A DNA stretch of 64,000 bases from positions 1 through 64,000 of the forward strand of contig NZ_FOXO01000012.1 of NCBI RefSeq assembly GCF_900115735.1, given 5' to 3'. Of the stretch, positions 28,063-37,059 are shown piece after piece; position 1 is the stretch's first letter; each line of letters begins with the position of its first letter. This DNA is from Butyrivibrio proteoclasticus (GTDB lineage: Bacteria; Bacillota; Clostridia; Lachnospirales; Lachnospiraceae). The notes under the pieces were generated by a model. That model was not told the origin of the DNA. It was given only the letters and a program-made list of their open reading frames with translations, and did no database searches. The position numbers were made by a program, and so were the translations under genes.

Positions 28063-31000
28063 TACTTGTTCTCCCTATTATTTAGCCTGTCTTCAACAAT
28101 TTGCTTAATGCCATCCCAATCAAGTTTATAAGCCAATTTACCTATTTTCTTAATTATATCATTATCAATGCCGTTTATACTATATTTATTAACTGTTTCA
28201 AGTATATACGTTAACGTATCGTAGTCCAACGCTGTACACACTTCCAATATAGTATTATAGGCATCTATAAGTTGAACTTCAGAAATAGGCTCTTTATCAC
28301 TTTCACTGTCATTGTCTTCTTTTGAAGCAGCTATTTCTTTTACCTCAGCAAGTTCATGCTCAACAAGATGGTACATATTTAAAAGCTGAGGATTAAAATC
28401 ATCTATTGTTTTTATATCTTCATTATTTCCGGCATCCTCAAGCATTTTGGCCATATTTGAAAGTCTGATTGCCCCAATTGCTCTGCTGGTACTCTTAAGT
28501 GAATGGACATAACTTGTGTAATCCTTGATATTTCCCGATTCATATGCTCCCAAAATATTATCTCTGGTAAAGTTTATTGAATCATAATAGACTTTCAATA
28601 TATTCAGATAGCTCTCCATGTTGCCACAGTTTCTTAGTCCCTCTTTTGTATCTATCTCATTAAATACTCCGACAAAAGAATCATAGTTCTCATCCGGCCT
28701 GCTTTCGCTATCTTCACTCTCTTCCCGGCTGGCAATGACCTTATCCTTTGGCAGGAACTTCATTATAAGATTTTCAAGTTTCTCGCTTTCAATAGGCTTA
28801 GAAAGATAATCTTCAAAGCCCTCCTGCAAGAAGTTTTCCCTAGCTCCTGTAATAGCATTTGCTGTCAGAATGATGACCGGAGTGTCCTTATTTTTGCTAA
28901 CATCATCATCTTTCATGGTCTTAAAAGTCTCTATACCATCCATTTGCGGCATACGATAATCCATAAAGATAATGTCATACTTTTCAAATCTCTGTTTTTC
29001 GAGACATTCAGCACCACTTCCTGCAGAATCTATTTGAATCTTAGTATTTTTCAGAAGTTCTCTGATAACAACATGATTCATAGGCGTATCATCAACTACA
29101 AGTATCTTCGCATCAGGTGCCACAAACTTTTCATGGTATTCCTTATTCTTAACAGTATTGGCTATTCGGGCTTTAAAGTCTCCTATCCTGGAATCGCTTC
29201 TTATTCCCTGAGGCATTGTGATTATAAAGGTTGATCCTACTCCGTATTCACTTTCGACATCTATAGTTCCATCCATAAGCTCAATAAGTGAATGAGTTAT
29301 TGCAAGTCCCAGTCCACTGCCTTCCACTGTCTTGTTTTTATCTACATCAAGTCGCTTAAACTTATCAAAAAGAGAATCAATTTCATCAGGCTTTATACCT
29401 ATACCGGTGTCCTTAACCTTTAGCACAAGAAGTATGCCATTATCCTCTTCTATTCCATTAAGTGAAAGTGTGACCATTCCCTTTTCTGTATACTTTATTG
29501 CATTATTCAGGATATTCACCATTACCTGGCGAATTCTCATCTCATCACCATACAGCTTATCCGGAATCATCTCATCAATTTCAAAATTAAGCTTTAATGC
29601 CTTTTGCTGTGCCTTTAAATTAACCATGTTAAAGACATCATTTAATACTGAGGAAAGATCATACTCTGCCTCATTTATTTCCATGCTTCCAGACTCAATC
29701 TTTGAGAAATCCAGAATATCATTTATAAGGGACAGAAGTGTCCTTCCTGCACTTTCAATGTTTTGGGCATATTCAATGATTTTTTCATCTTTGCATTCTC
29801 GAAGGATCACTTCATTCATCCCAAGTACTGCATTGATAGGAGTTCTGATCTCATGCGACATATTTGCAAGAAAGTTACTTTTTGCTTCGTTTGCTGCTTT
29901 TGCCCTTCTTTCCTCCATCTTGGCAAGCTCGGTTGCTCTTAGAATTGCAATAAACTCATTTCTTGAAGAAGCCTGTGAAAAATACATCCCCTGATAGTAA
30001 TCCACGTTCATTTTGCTGGCGAATTCCATGAGATTAGCATCATCAACATGGCTAATAAGGATATCTTTTCCCATTTCTTTAACCATCTTAATACGGTTTT
30101 CTAAAATAATTCTGGTCTGATCATTCATATAAGCAGCATGCATATACGTAGCATTCATGACCACACCTTCAAAAAGAGGTGACGCCGAACTCTGATTGGT
30201 AAAAAAGCCGCTTCCATAGTTTTCGATTCCAAATCTTATACCAATGCTCACCAGTTCTTCTATGACATTTCCCATAATGTTTTCATCGGATGTCACTGCA
30301 GACTCTGTCAAATTGAAGATAACTCTCCTTGGATTTACTCCGTATTTTTCTATAAGAGCTTTTACATTATCTACAAAGTCAGTTCTTATGACCTGAACAG
30401 AAGAAAGATTTATTATGATAAATTCAAGGTCCATTTCCTCTGTGATACCACCTCCAAGAAAATAGAAAACCTCTTCAATATTAAGCCAGCCAAGCCTTTC
30501 AATAAGGCCTGTCTCCTCTGCTATAGGTAAAAATTCTGACTTATCGATAAAACCAAGCTCATCATCAGTAAACTCAAGTTCAGCTCTCGCTCCACAAATA
30601 ATAAGTCCATCTTTTGAATATACCGGCATGTAGCAGACTTTAAACTTACCTTCCTCGATACCTCTTTTTACTGCAATCTCAACTTTTGCCCTTCTCAAAA
30701 TAAAATCGAGGTCATTTTGTGAATAAATGCGATCCGGCTCCTTTTCAAATACGGAATCAGCTAAAAGAAGAAGGTAGCCAATGTTTCCAAACTGCTCCGG
30801 GGAACAGGCACGAATAATGCATGCCTTTAGTAAAAAGCTACTGCTTTGCCTTAGCCATTCCCTCTGAAATCTGTCAAAGACCTGTTTCGACACGCTCCCT
30901 GCCTCTTTTTCAGAAATATCAGGACATACCAGAAAGAAACAGTCATTACTTAGTCTGTAAACTTCATATCTTGTATCAATACCGCTCAGAAACTCAACGA

Positions 31001-31847
31001 CCATAAAAAGAACTTTTTCAAATTCTTCATAGCCGGCTATTTTTCTGTATACATCACCGTTTTGTATACGCACGCAAATAGTATGAAAGTGTCTGTTGTA
31101 TTTAAAATAAATTCCGGCATCATGTAAAAAAGCGTTGCGATTATAGCCCCAGGTGGAAATATCTATCCTGTCCTCATCATTTTCAAACATGATCATAAGC
31201 CCAAGAAGACCTATTGCCTCGCACATAAGCTCACACCTGACGCTGAAAACGATCATCTGAATAAACGTCCCTGCTATAACAAGAATGAAGAAGTATGCAA
31301 TGGCAAATCTTTTCATCCTGTTAAAAACATTCCAGTACAGTACCATTGCAACTATAGAAAACAAAACATAGAACGCGCTCACAAAATAGGCAATATATAC
31401 TCCTATTCCCCTATGAAAGACTATATTTTCATCAACGCTGTAAACCAGGCTGGTGAATGGATTTACAGCAACCATAAGTTCCAATAGAACAAATGGAAGG
31501 GCAAGTAGGAAACGCACTTTTTTTGTAAATCTAAAGGAAACTCCGCAGGAAATTATAATGTATAAAGCAAGAATTGGCGCGATTGCAAAATGCGTAAAGA
31601 AATACAGATACTGAAAGACATGAAAACAAAAGAGCTTTAATCCATAAGAAAGCCCTGAATAAACAATTACTTCACAAAGTATCCCTGTGAGAGAATCTAT
31701 AATCACTATCAAGACGAGGGACATGAAAAGCCTGTTGCTGAACTTTATCCTAGTCCTCATCATAAGTGTATATAGAACACAGGTGATACTTATGACTAGC
31801 GCAGCTAGATTAAATGTGATGCTGCCAATGTTCTGGGCACTGATCAT
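28062..31847 (-). CDS. Hybrid sensor histidine kinase with 7TM, degenerate GGDEF-EAL, HisKA, HATPase, REC and Hpt domains
   Basis: A 1261-residue multidomain sensor. Domains in order: about seven transmembrane helices (~1-215), degenerate GGDEF (~245-375; RLSNDCFF at the active site), degenerate EAL (~395-635; AELEF instead of EALLRW, ENYGSG for DDFGTG), HisKA with phospho-His665 in MSHEIRTP, HATPase (NNAIKY, DTGIGI, GSGLGLA), receiver with Asp963 in MDYRMPQMDG, and a C-terminal Hpt with His1115 in VHSLKSTSRAIGA. All four relay steps (His-Asp-His-Asp) are present with the downstream two-receiver protein. AGGAG lies 5 nt before the ATG. Confidence 0.93.
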   Translation of the reverse strand: MISAQNIGSITFNLAALVISITCVLYTLMMRTRIKFSNRLFMSLVLIVIIDSLTGILCEVIVYSGLSYGLKLFCFHVFQYLYFFTHFAIAPILALYIIISCGVSFRFTKKVRFLLALPFVLLELMVAVNPFTSLVYSVDENIVFHRGIGVYIAYFVSAFYVLFSIVAMVLYWNVFNRMKRFAIAYFFILVIAGTFIQMIVFSVRCELMCEAIGLLGLMIMFENDEDRIDISTWGYNRNAFLHDAGIYFKYNRHFHTICVRIQNGDVYRKIAGYEEFEKVLFMVVEFLSGIDTRYEVYRLSNDCFFLVCPDISEKEAGSVSKQVFDRFQREWLRQSSSFLLKACIIRACSPEQFGNIGYLLLLADSVFEKEPDRIYSQNDLDFILRRAKVEIAVKRGIEEGKFKVCYMPVYSKDGLIICGARAELEFTDDELGFIDKSEFLPIAEETGLIERLGWLNIEEVFYFLGGGITEEMDLEFIIINLSSVQVIRTDFVDNVKALIEKYGVNPRRVIFNLTESAVTSDENIMGNVIEELVSIGIRFGIENYGSGFFTNQSSASPLFEGVVMNATYMHAAYMNDQTRIILENRIKMVKEMGKDILISHVDDANLMEFASKMNVDYYQGMYFSQASSRNEFIAILRATELAKMEERRAKAANEAKSNFLANMSHEIRTPINAVLGMNEVILRECKDEKIIEYAQNIESAGRTLLSLINDILDFSKIESGSMEINEAEYDLSSVLNDVFNMVNLKAQQKALKLNFEIDEMIPDKLYGDEMRIRQVMVNILNNAIKYTEKGMVTLSLNGIEEDNGILLVLKVKDTGIGIKPDEIDSLFDKFKRLDVDKNKTVEGSGLGLAITHSLIELMDGTIDVESEYGVGSTFIITMPQGIRSDSRIGDFKARIANTVKNKEYHEKFVAPDAKILVVDDTPMNHVVIRELLKNTKIQIDSAGSGAECLEKQRFEKYDIIFMDYRMPQMDGIETFKTMKDDDVSKNKDTPVIILTANAITGARENFLQEGFEDYLSKPIESEKLENLIMKFLPKDKVIASREESEDSESRPDENYDSFVGVFNEIDTKEGLRNCGNMESYLNILKVYYDSINFTRDNILGAYESGNIKDYTSYVHSLKSTSRAIGAIRLSNMAKMLEDAGNNEDIKTIDDFNPQLLNMYHLVEHELAEVKEIAASKEDNDSESDKEPISEVQLIDAYNTILEVCTALDYDTLTYILETVNKYSINGIDNDIIKKIGKLAYKLDWDGIKQIVEDRLNNRENK

Positions 31848-31884
31848 AGGAACTCCTAGTGTGTTTTTTCATGCACTTTTTATC

Positions 31885-31893
31885 ATTGTAGCA
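31885..31893 (-). promoter_or_regulatory. Extended -10 promoter of the kinase operon
   Basis: On the minus strand TGCTACAAT forms an extended -10 (TGnTACAAT), 38 nt upstream of the kinase ATG. No good -35 lies 17 bp further up, as is usual for extended -10 promoters. Confidence 0.5.
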
Positions 31894-32132
31894 CACACCA
31901 GAGAATAACTATAATAAAAAAACAATAAAAAAGCCGTTAAAGAATCCCAAATAGTACTGTTTTCCACCCTTGAAGCATTGATTGATCCGCCCTAAAGAAA
32001 TGAATCAATATTCATTTCTATCAATCTTGTAATACTTCTTACAATACTGATACAAATTATAGCGCTAATAAAATCATAACATCTATCATAATTCGTTTTT
32101 TGTGATTTTATAATTATTCTATAATCAGAAAA
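31894..32132. other. AT-rich intergenic region with one imperfect hairpin
   Basis: No gene is visible. The main structure is a 10-bp perfect stem, AGAAATGAAT at 31996-32005 with its complement at 32010-32019, extended outward by GATTGAT/ATCAATC after a bulge. A TATAAT-like sequence near 32109-32126 has no gene behind it. Confidence 0.5.
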
Positions 32133-32169
32133 AAGGGTTATGTGCGGCAATTTTCCACACATACCCCTT
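32133..32169 (-). terminator. Intrinsic terminator of the MurG-like/symporter operon
   Basis: On the minus strand AAGGGGTATGTGTGG pairs with CCGCACATAACCCTT around a 7-nt loop and is followed by a T-run. It starts 19 nt after the symporter stop codon. Confidence 0.85.
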
Positions 32170-32187
32170 CTTTCGTATAATTATGAA

Positions 32188-33627
32188 TTACTTCATTTTT
32201 TCAGTTTCCCTTTTTACAAGTTCAACAGAAATCTCCTGAAGCTTTTCGTCTGTCAAAATGTATTTTTTCTTAAACCAGAAGATTGCAAATACAAGACCTG
32301 CGATAGGAATAAGTGTCATTGTCATTCTAAGTCCCATCTTCTGAGCAGCTTCTACACCAAGAGAATAATCAATCTTATCAGCAGTTTCTTCAACATCCTG
32401 TGAAAGTGCAAGGATCTGAAGTGCCAAAGATGCAATAAGCGCTGAAATTCCGGAAGCAAGCTTAACTACAAAAGTCTGCATTGAGAAAATGACTGATTCA
32501 TCGCGGCGCTTGTTCTTAAGATCACCATAGTCAACAGTATTTGCAAGAAATACCGTGGTTATAACAGCAAGCATACCATTTGCAGCAAAGATAAAGAATC
32601 CCGGTATAAATAACAGGAACACATTACTCATAGATGTAGATGCCAGAACAAGAAGTGAAATATATCCTGCAATAGCCATTCCAAGGCTGACGTAATATAT
32701 CTGAATTGATGAAAAGAACTTTCTAAGGAATGGATATAAGAGCATCATTGCAAGGATCTGTATTCCACCGCCAAAAGTAGAAAACAGAGTATAATCGCCT
32801 CTCCAGCCGGTTCCACCAAAATCATATTTAAAGAAATAGATGACAAGGTTTGATGTGATATAAATTGAGCAGTTTACAATTACGATTGCTACAGTTACTG
32901 CCATAGCCTGATCATTCTGGATAAGAGCCTTGAACATCTCTCCTATTGAAGCTGACTTCATATCTGTTGTAGCTTTCTCTTTTACATTAATGCAGCAGAT
33001 AACTGTAAATAATACAAAGAGAACTGCTACAGCAATTGAAAAGTAAGAAAAACCGATTCTTTCAACTTCTCTGTCCGAGATTCCGGCAGGTCCAAATGTT
33101 TTTCCAAGAGCAGATACTGACATTACTGTAATGATAGTTATAACAGCTGAGCCAACACCAGCGCATGAACGTGCAAGTGTTGTAAGGCCTTCTCGCTCTT
33201 TGCCGCCTTCAGTAAAAGCAGGGATCATGGACCAATATGGAATATCCATCATTGTGTAGGTAACGCCCCAAACAATGTAAGTTACAGCAGCATAAGCCAC
33301 AAGTCCGCTTCCTGAAAGAGTCGGAGGTGCTGAAAACATCAGATAAAGAACAATCGCATTTGTGATGGTTCCAATAAGAAGCCATGGTCTGAACTTACCC
33401 CAACGGGTCTTGGTCTTGGCAACTATCGCTCCCATGATAGGATCGTTAAATGCATCAAACACTCGCGCTACCATAAGAATAACGCCCATTGCAGCAGCAC
33501 TCACCCCTAAAATATCCTGAAAATAATAAAGTACATAAGATGCCGAAAGCATGTATACCATGTCTTTTCCCACAGCACCCAGTCCATAGGATGCCTTCGC
33601 AGCCCCTGACAGTTTTGCTTTTTCCAT
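32188..33627 (-). CDS. Glycoside-pentoside-hexuronide:cation symporter (MelB-like MFS transporter)
   Basis: A 479-residue, 12-helix inner-membrane transporter of the GPH family. Family features: GLGAVGKDMVYMLSASYVLYY at the N terminus (given in part), FNDPIMGAIVAKTKTRWGKFRPW with the conserved D and R of the loop 2-3 region, VTYTMMDIPYWSMIPAF, and the symmetric NGMLAVITTVFLANTVDYGD late in the protein. It probably imports a glycoside with Na+ or H+. The start overlaps the stop of the upstream MurG-like gene by 1 nt (TAATG), which suggests the two products work together. Confidence 0.88.
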   Translation of the reverse strand: MEKAKLSGAAKASYGLGAVGKDMVYMLSASYVLYYFQDILGVSAAAMGVILMVARVFDAFNDPIMGAIVAKTKTRWGKFRPWLLIGTITNAIVLYLMFSAPPTLSGSGLVAYAAVTYIVWGVTYTMMDIPYWSMIPAFTEGGKEREGLTTLARSCAGVGSAVITIITVMSVSALGKTFGPAGISDREVERIGFSYFSIAVAVLFVLFTVICCINVKEKATTDMKSASIGEMFKALIQNDQAMAVTVAIVIVNCSIYITSNLVIYFFKYDFGGTGWRGDYTLFSTFGGGIQILAMMLLYPFLRKFFSSIQIYYVSLGMAIAGYISLLVLASTSMSNVFLLFIPGFFIFAANGMLAVITTVFLANTVDYGDLKNKRRDESVIFSMQTFVVKLASGISALIASLALQILALSQDVEETADKIDYSLGVEAAQKMGLRMTMTLIPIAGLVFAIFWFKKKYILTDEKLQEISVELVKRETEKMK

Positions 33628-35099
33628 TAGTTTTTACCCTCCTTAAGCTTTATTGCAAGCTCAACAACTTTTTTTGCTCCGTCATAAATACCCATTTTCT
33701 TGTTTAGAACTATACTCTCACACATCTCATTCAAAAGATCAGTCTCAAGGAACTGGTCAACCATCTGAAGGATATGTGGTATGTCTCTGCACTCAAGTGT
33801 ACCATCACCTATCTCTGCTGAATGTATTGCTCCCCACATTTCATGTTTACCAACTCTTTTGATAAAAAGCTTTGGAACCGGATAAAATGCAAGTTCACTT
33901 GGTTTTGTCACAAGTACATCACAACTTCTCATAAGAAGATTTGTTGCGTAAACTGCCTCAAAAATGTTCTTGTGATAAAAACCATGAATTCCTGTAATAA
34001 GATTTGAAGGATCTAAAGTCTTTTCTGCAAACTCAAGTGTATCATTCCAATTATTCATATGTTCTGTAGCCAAAGCCTTCATACCATCTATCTCAGCTAC
34101 AAGCTCATCCCATACGTTTCTGTAATCGCCGACATTAACGTAGAGAACAGCTTTTCCATCTTTTATACTTGGGATCAGGTGCCTTATTATCTCTGCAAAT
34201 ATCTCTTTCTGCGCTCCTGCTCCGCCGATAGTCAAAAGAAATCTCATAGGATCGCCATTTTTCTTCCTGGCAATTCTCATATCACAGTCTTTTTCAATAT
34301 TTGAAACAAGTTCATAGTCAATGTAGTGACCTGTGTAAACAAGAGCATCCTTCGGCATAGGCTTTGATACACTCTTTTTATTCATCCCATTTAAAACACG
34401 ATAGCCCATATATGCATTCTTACACTGTATTGTATGAACGGATCCTTCAGACAAATGAAGAGCCATTGGCCAGTTATCAGGAATTGCGTTAACTACATAT
34501 TTCATTCCTGCGTGAACTGCTGCCTGAGCAGGCCATGCGTGAGTTGCTATTACCGGAATATCCTTAGGCACATTTTTAAATACAGGTGCCATAAGTTCCG
34601 CATTTTTCTGGTCCTTGGCATTATATGAAAGAGCTCTGAATCCCTCATAGTTCATAGGCTCCCATACAAGCTTATTAAAAATAGGGTTCTTACTGAGTCT
34701 TGATCCAAGAGAATACAGGTCGTTCTGAGCACTTATAACCTTGGTGCAGGTTGTCTCTTTATATGAATTAAGATCCATCCAATACGGTGTATATCCAAGA
34801 TGATGGGCATATGAAGCCATTGCCATTGAGATTCTGTAATGACCAAATCCCATTCTTATATTTCCAACAATGATTCCATTTTTCCTGTCCATCTCTGAAA
34901 CAGGAGCCTTAGATGAAACTTCAACATTTTTTACCCCAAGAAGCGTGCCAATTACTTCATTATCTACAATCTCAAAGCCGTAGTTGACATTTGAATCATC
35001 GCCGTATTTCTTTATATAGCTTTTCTTGGACTTAACCGATGATTTATAATCTCTATCACTAATTACATTCCCAAAAATAACTTTAGATTTCTCAGTCAT
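33627..35099 (-). CDS. MurG-like GT-B-fold protein of unknown function
   Basis: A 490-residue cytoplasmic protein. I cannot name the family. Two features suggest a GT-B glycosyltransferase: an N-terminal glycine-rich loop GNIRMGFGHYRISMAMASYA (residues ~76-95), like the GGxGHxxR region of MurG/UDP-glucuronosyl enzymes, and a C-terminal half with LLTIGGAGAQKEIFAEII, VLVTKPSELAFYPVPKL and HEMWGAI. The first ~70 residues are distinct. Linked tightly to a sugar symporter gene. An uncharacterised enzyme on an imported glycoside is a reasonable but unproven reading. Confidence 0.6.
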   Translation of the reverse strand: MTEKSKVIFGNVISDRDYKSSVKSKKSYIKKYGDDSNVNYGFEIVDNEVIGTLLGVKNVEVSSKAPVSEMDRKNGIIVGNIRMGFGHYRISMAMASYAHHLGYTPYWMDLNSYKETTCTKVISAQNDLYSLGSRLSKNPIFNKLVWEPMNYEGFRALSYNAKDQKNAELMAPVFKNVPKDIPVIATHAWPAQAAVHAGMKYVVNAIPDNWPMALHLSEGSVHTIQCKNAYMGYRVLNGMNKKSVSKPMPKDALVYTGHYIDYELVSNIEKDCDMRIARKKNGDPMRFLLTIGGAGAQKEIFAEIIRHLIPSIKDGKAVLYVNVGDYRNVWDELVAEIDGMKALATEHMNNWNDTLEFAEKTLDPSNLITGIHGFYHKNIFEAVYATNLLMRSCDVLVTKPSELAFYPVPKLFIKRVGKHEMWGAIHSAEIGDGTLECRDIPHILQMVDQFLETDLLNEMCESIVLNKKMGIYDGAKKVVELAIKLKEGKN

Positions 35100-35161
35100 A
35101 ATCTTCCCTTTTCTGCCACTAAAAAGAGGCTTCGTATATACTAATTACTTTTATTACTAAC

Positions 35162-35208
35162 ATGGAAACCATCTGTATATGTTACAGTTTCCATATCTTA
35201 ATAGTATA
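35162..35208 (-). promoter_or_regulatory. Promoter and palindromic operator of the MurG-like/symporter operon
   Basis: On the minus strand a -10 TATACT (35203-35208) is followed within 10 nt by an inverted repeat, ATGGAAAC/GTTTCCAT (35162-35169 and 35187-35194; 17-nt gap with an inner CTGTA/TACAG). The position, at and just after the start site, is that of a repressor operator. The -35 is weak. No regulator gene lies beside it. Confidence 0.45.
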
Positions 35209-35293
35209 CAATAAAGCCTTTTTCTTCAAGAAACGCTTTCTACAATTTTAGTATCCGCTATTTGTGCAAATTTACCCCAGCGCAAGGAAAAAT

Positions 35294-36379
35294 CTAGATC
35301 ACTGCCACAATAGAGAGTTGCTTGTTTGTAGCAAGATCGATATAATCATCTCCACACTTTATAACAGGTCTTGCCAGATGATTGGGGTTCACGAATATAA
35401 TGTCGCCTGTCTTGCCATTATTAAGCATAACTCTGTTAGCAATAAAGGTGTTAACAATGTTACTTAAGAAAGTCATTATCGTATTTGTATCATACTTATC
35501 GATTCCCACGGCTTCAAACTGCTCAATTACTTCAAACGGGCATATCTGCGACCTGTAGAGTTTTTTGGACGTCATTTCGTCATAGACATTTGCAACAGTT
35601 ACAATGGCAGCGATTTCATCTATCTGTCCTTCTTTAAGATGAAAAGGAAAACCTGAACCATCTCTTAATTCATGATGCATCAAAACACAGTTTTTAATAT
35701 GTATATCAATATCCTTGTCTTTTACAAGCTCATACCCCTTTATAACATGTTCGTTCATAGTCTTTTGCTCAAATTCAGTAAGAGGCGTGTTCTTGGTAAG
35801 AAGCTCTGATGGAAGAAGCACTTTTCCAATATCATGCAAAAGACCTCCTGCTGTCGCCAGATGTATCTTTTCATCAGAAAGTCTCATCCATGTAGCAAGA
35901 GTGTTGCATATCAATGAAACATTAAGACTATGCATATATACAGCATCTGAATTATCTCTTAGGTTATGTAGCATATCAAAAACTCCTGCTGTTCCACCTG
36001 CTTCTACGAACAGGTGATACACAGGTTCTGTAAGCTTATCAACATCAAGAGGCATGGTATCATTAGCGATCATACGAAAAGATTCTTCAAGTTTTTCAGC
36101 ATTCTCTTCAAGATGCTGTTTGAATTTGATAAAGCCTTCGGAGTTCTTTAGCTTTTCTGAATAGGAAAGCTCTGCCATTGGCTTTATAGGAATAGATTTA
36201 GGAACAGGTTTCACTTCATCCTCTATAAAAATGTTATACAGAGAATGAGACTTTATCCTCTCAATGCCCTTGATATCAAGTACCGTTCCTTTTGGAAGGA
36301 CGAGTCTGTCATCAATAGTATATATGTTTTCCGAAACTACCATTCCAGGTTCAAGTTTATTAACAGATATCAGCTTCAT
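35294..36379 (-). CDS. HD-GYP domain phosphodiesterase, likely cyclic-di-GMP-specific
   Basis: A 361-residue protein with an N-terminal ~120-residue domain of the kind that precedes HD-GYP (PGMVVSENIYTIDDRLVLPKG) and a C-terminal HD-GYP domain. Catalytic features: [23 protein letters not shown], the HVIKGYEL histidine, and MHHELRDGSGFPFHL. The GYP triad reads GFP, a tolerated variant. Unlike the EAL proteins at 25-32 kb its metal-binding residues look intact, so it is the only plausible active c-di-GMP hydrolase in the window. AAAGGGG lies 5 nt before the ATG. Confidence 0.9.
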   Translation of the reverse strand: MKLISVNKLEPGMVVSENIYTIDDRLVLPKGTVLDIKGIERIKSHSLYNIFIEDEVKPVPKSIPIKPMAELSYSEKLKNSEGFIKFKQHLEENAEKLEESFRMIANDTMPLDVDKLTEPVYHLFVEAGGTAGVFDMLHNLRDNSDAVYMHSLNVSLICNTLATWMRLSDEKIHLATAGGLLHDIGKVLLPSELLTKNTPLTEFEQKTMNEHVIKGYELVKDKDIDIHIKNCVLMHHELRDGSGFPFHLKEGQIDEIAAIVTVANVYDEMTSKKLYRSQICPFEVIEQFEAVGIDKYDTNTIMTFLSNIVNTFIANRVMLNNGKTGDIIFVNPNHLARPVIKCGDDYIDLATNKQLSIVAVI

Positions 36380-36676
36380 AAGTGCCCCTTTAAACCATTT
36401 ATTTTATTACTATATAGTGTATCACATTTTTAAGAAAGCCGCTTTACTTCCGCTGTCGTGAACAAGCCCCGTACATATCCGAACCCCAAATGAATTTCCA
36501 AAAAACAGGGAAGTCACAAACAAAACAGTTCCAAAAGCACAAACTAATCATGCATACCTCATTTCAATCACGAGTTACCGCTTTTGTGTTATCATTTTAC
36601 CGACAGTACTTAATTATTATAACATACATCATATTAAATATATGTGCTAAGAACACATTTGCGCTAAAAAAATCAC
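36380..36676. other. Intergenic region between the HD-GYP gene and tRNA-Leu
   Basis: Nearly 300 bp without coding character between divergent genes. It must hold the HD-GYP promoter (minus strand); a TATAGT near 36413-36419 is a possible -10 but its -35 is poor. I see no repeats or riboswitch-like structure. Confidence 0.4.
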
Positions 36677-36705
36677 TTGAATATCCCTGATACCTATGCT
36701 AAACT
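36677..36705 (+). promoter_or_regulatory. tRNA-Leu promoter
   Basis: TTGAAT (36677-36682), 17-bp spacer, extended -10 TGCTAAACT (TAAACT at 36700-36705). The predicted start is about 30 nt upstream of the tRNA. Confidence 0.65.
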
Positions 36706-36744
36706 AATAAAGCTGTGTCAGTTAAATGATTCAGTTCAATATTT

Positions 36745-36827
36745 GCCGGCATGTCGGAATGGCAGACGATGCAGACTCAAAATCTGTTGTGGGCAACCAC
36801 GTGTGGGTTCAAGTCCCACTGCCGGCA
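36745..36827 (+). tRNA. tRNA-Leu, anticodon CAA
   Basis: An 83-nt class II tRNA. Acceptor GCCGGCA (36745-36751) pairs with TGCCGGC (36820-36826); the anticodon loop CTCAAAA is closed by GCAGA/TCTGT; a long variable arm follows (TGGGCAACCACG region); the T arm is GTGGG-TTCAAGT-CCCAC. CCA is not encoded. A promoter and a terminator bracket it closely, so it is a single-gene transcript. Confidence 0.96.
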
Positions 36828-36830
36828 TTA

Positions 36831-36868
36831 AAAAACCTGGAAGATGGTGAACATTTTCCAGGTTTTTT
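36831..36868 (+). terminator. Intrinsic terminator of tRNA-Leu
   Basis: CCTGGAA (36836-36842) pairs with TTCCAGG (36856-36862), flanked by an A-run and followed by six T. It starts 4 nt after the tRNA. Confidence 0.9.
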
Positions 36869-36878
36869 CATGTTGTCC

Positions 36879-37034
36879 TTAGCTTTCTTTATCTATCAGC
36901 TTACTGTTTCTTAAAACGCAGTAGTCGTAGCCGTCTTCTTCATAAAGATCGTAGACTCCTTCAACCACCACTTCATCTCCTACTTCAGGGTAGTCATCGG
37001 GATATGAATACTCTTTAGTTAATTCAAACCAAGC
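36879..37034 (-). pseudogene. 3' remnant of a gene with an OB-fold-like C-terminal domain
   Basis: About 50 codons with clear coding character (WFELTKEYSYPDDYPEVGDE then GVYDLYEEDGYDYCVL) ending in a proper stop. The pattern 'pddYPevGdeV-v-G-ydlYeEdGydYc-L' resembles the C-terminal end of YcgQ/DUF1980-type or lipoprotein OB-fold domains. Upstream in frame there is only AT-rich, non-coding-like sequence that runs into the NUDIX gene, with no start codon near the domain edge. I read it as the tail of a gene whose 5' part was deleted. A short real peptide cannot be excluded. Confidence 0.55.
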
Positions 37035-37059
37035 AAATAATAATAAAAGAAAAAAATAA

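Noticed and set aside
32100..32126. A plus-strand promoter-like TATAAT with upstream T-rich DNA.
   Set aside because: No plus-strand gene follows; it faces the 3' end of the symporter gene. AT-rich chance match.
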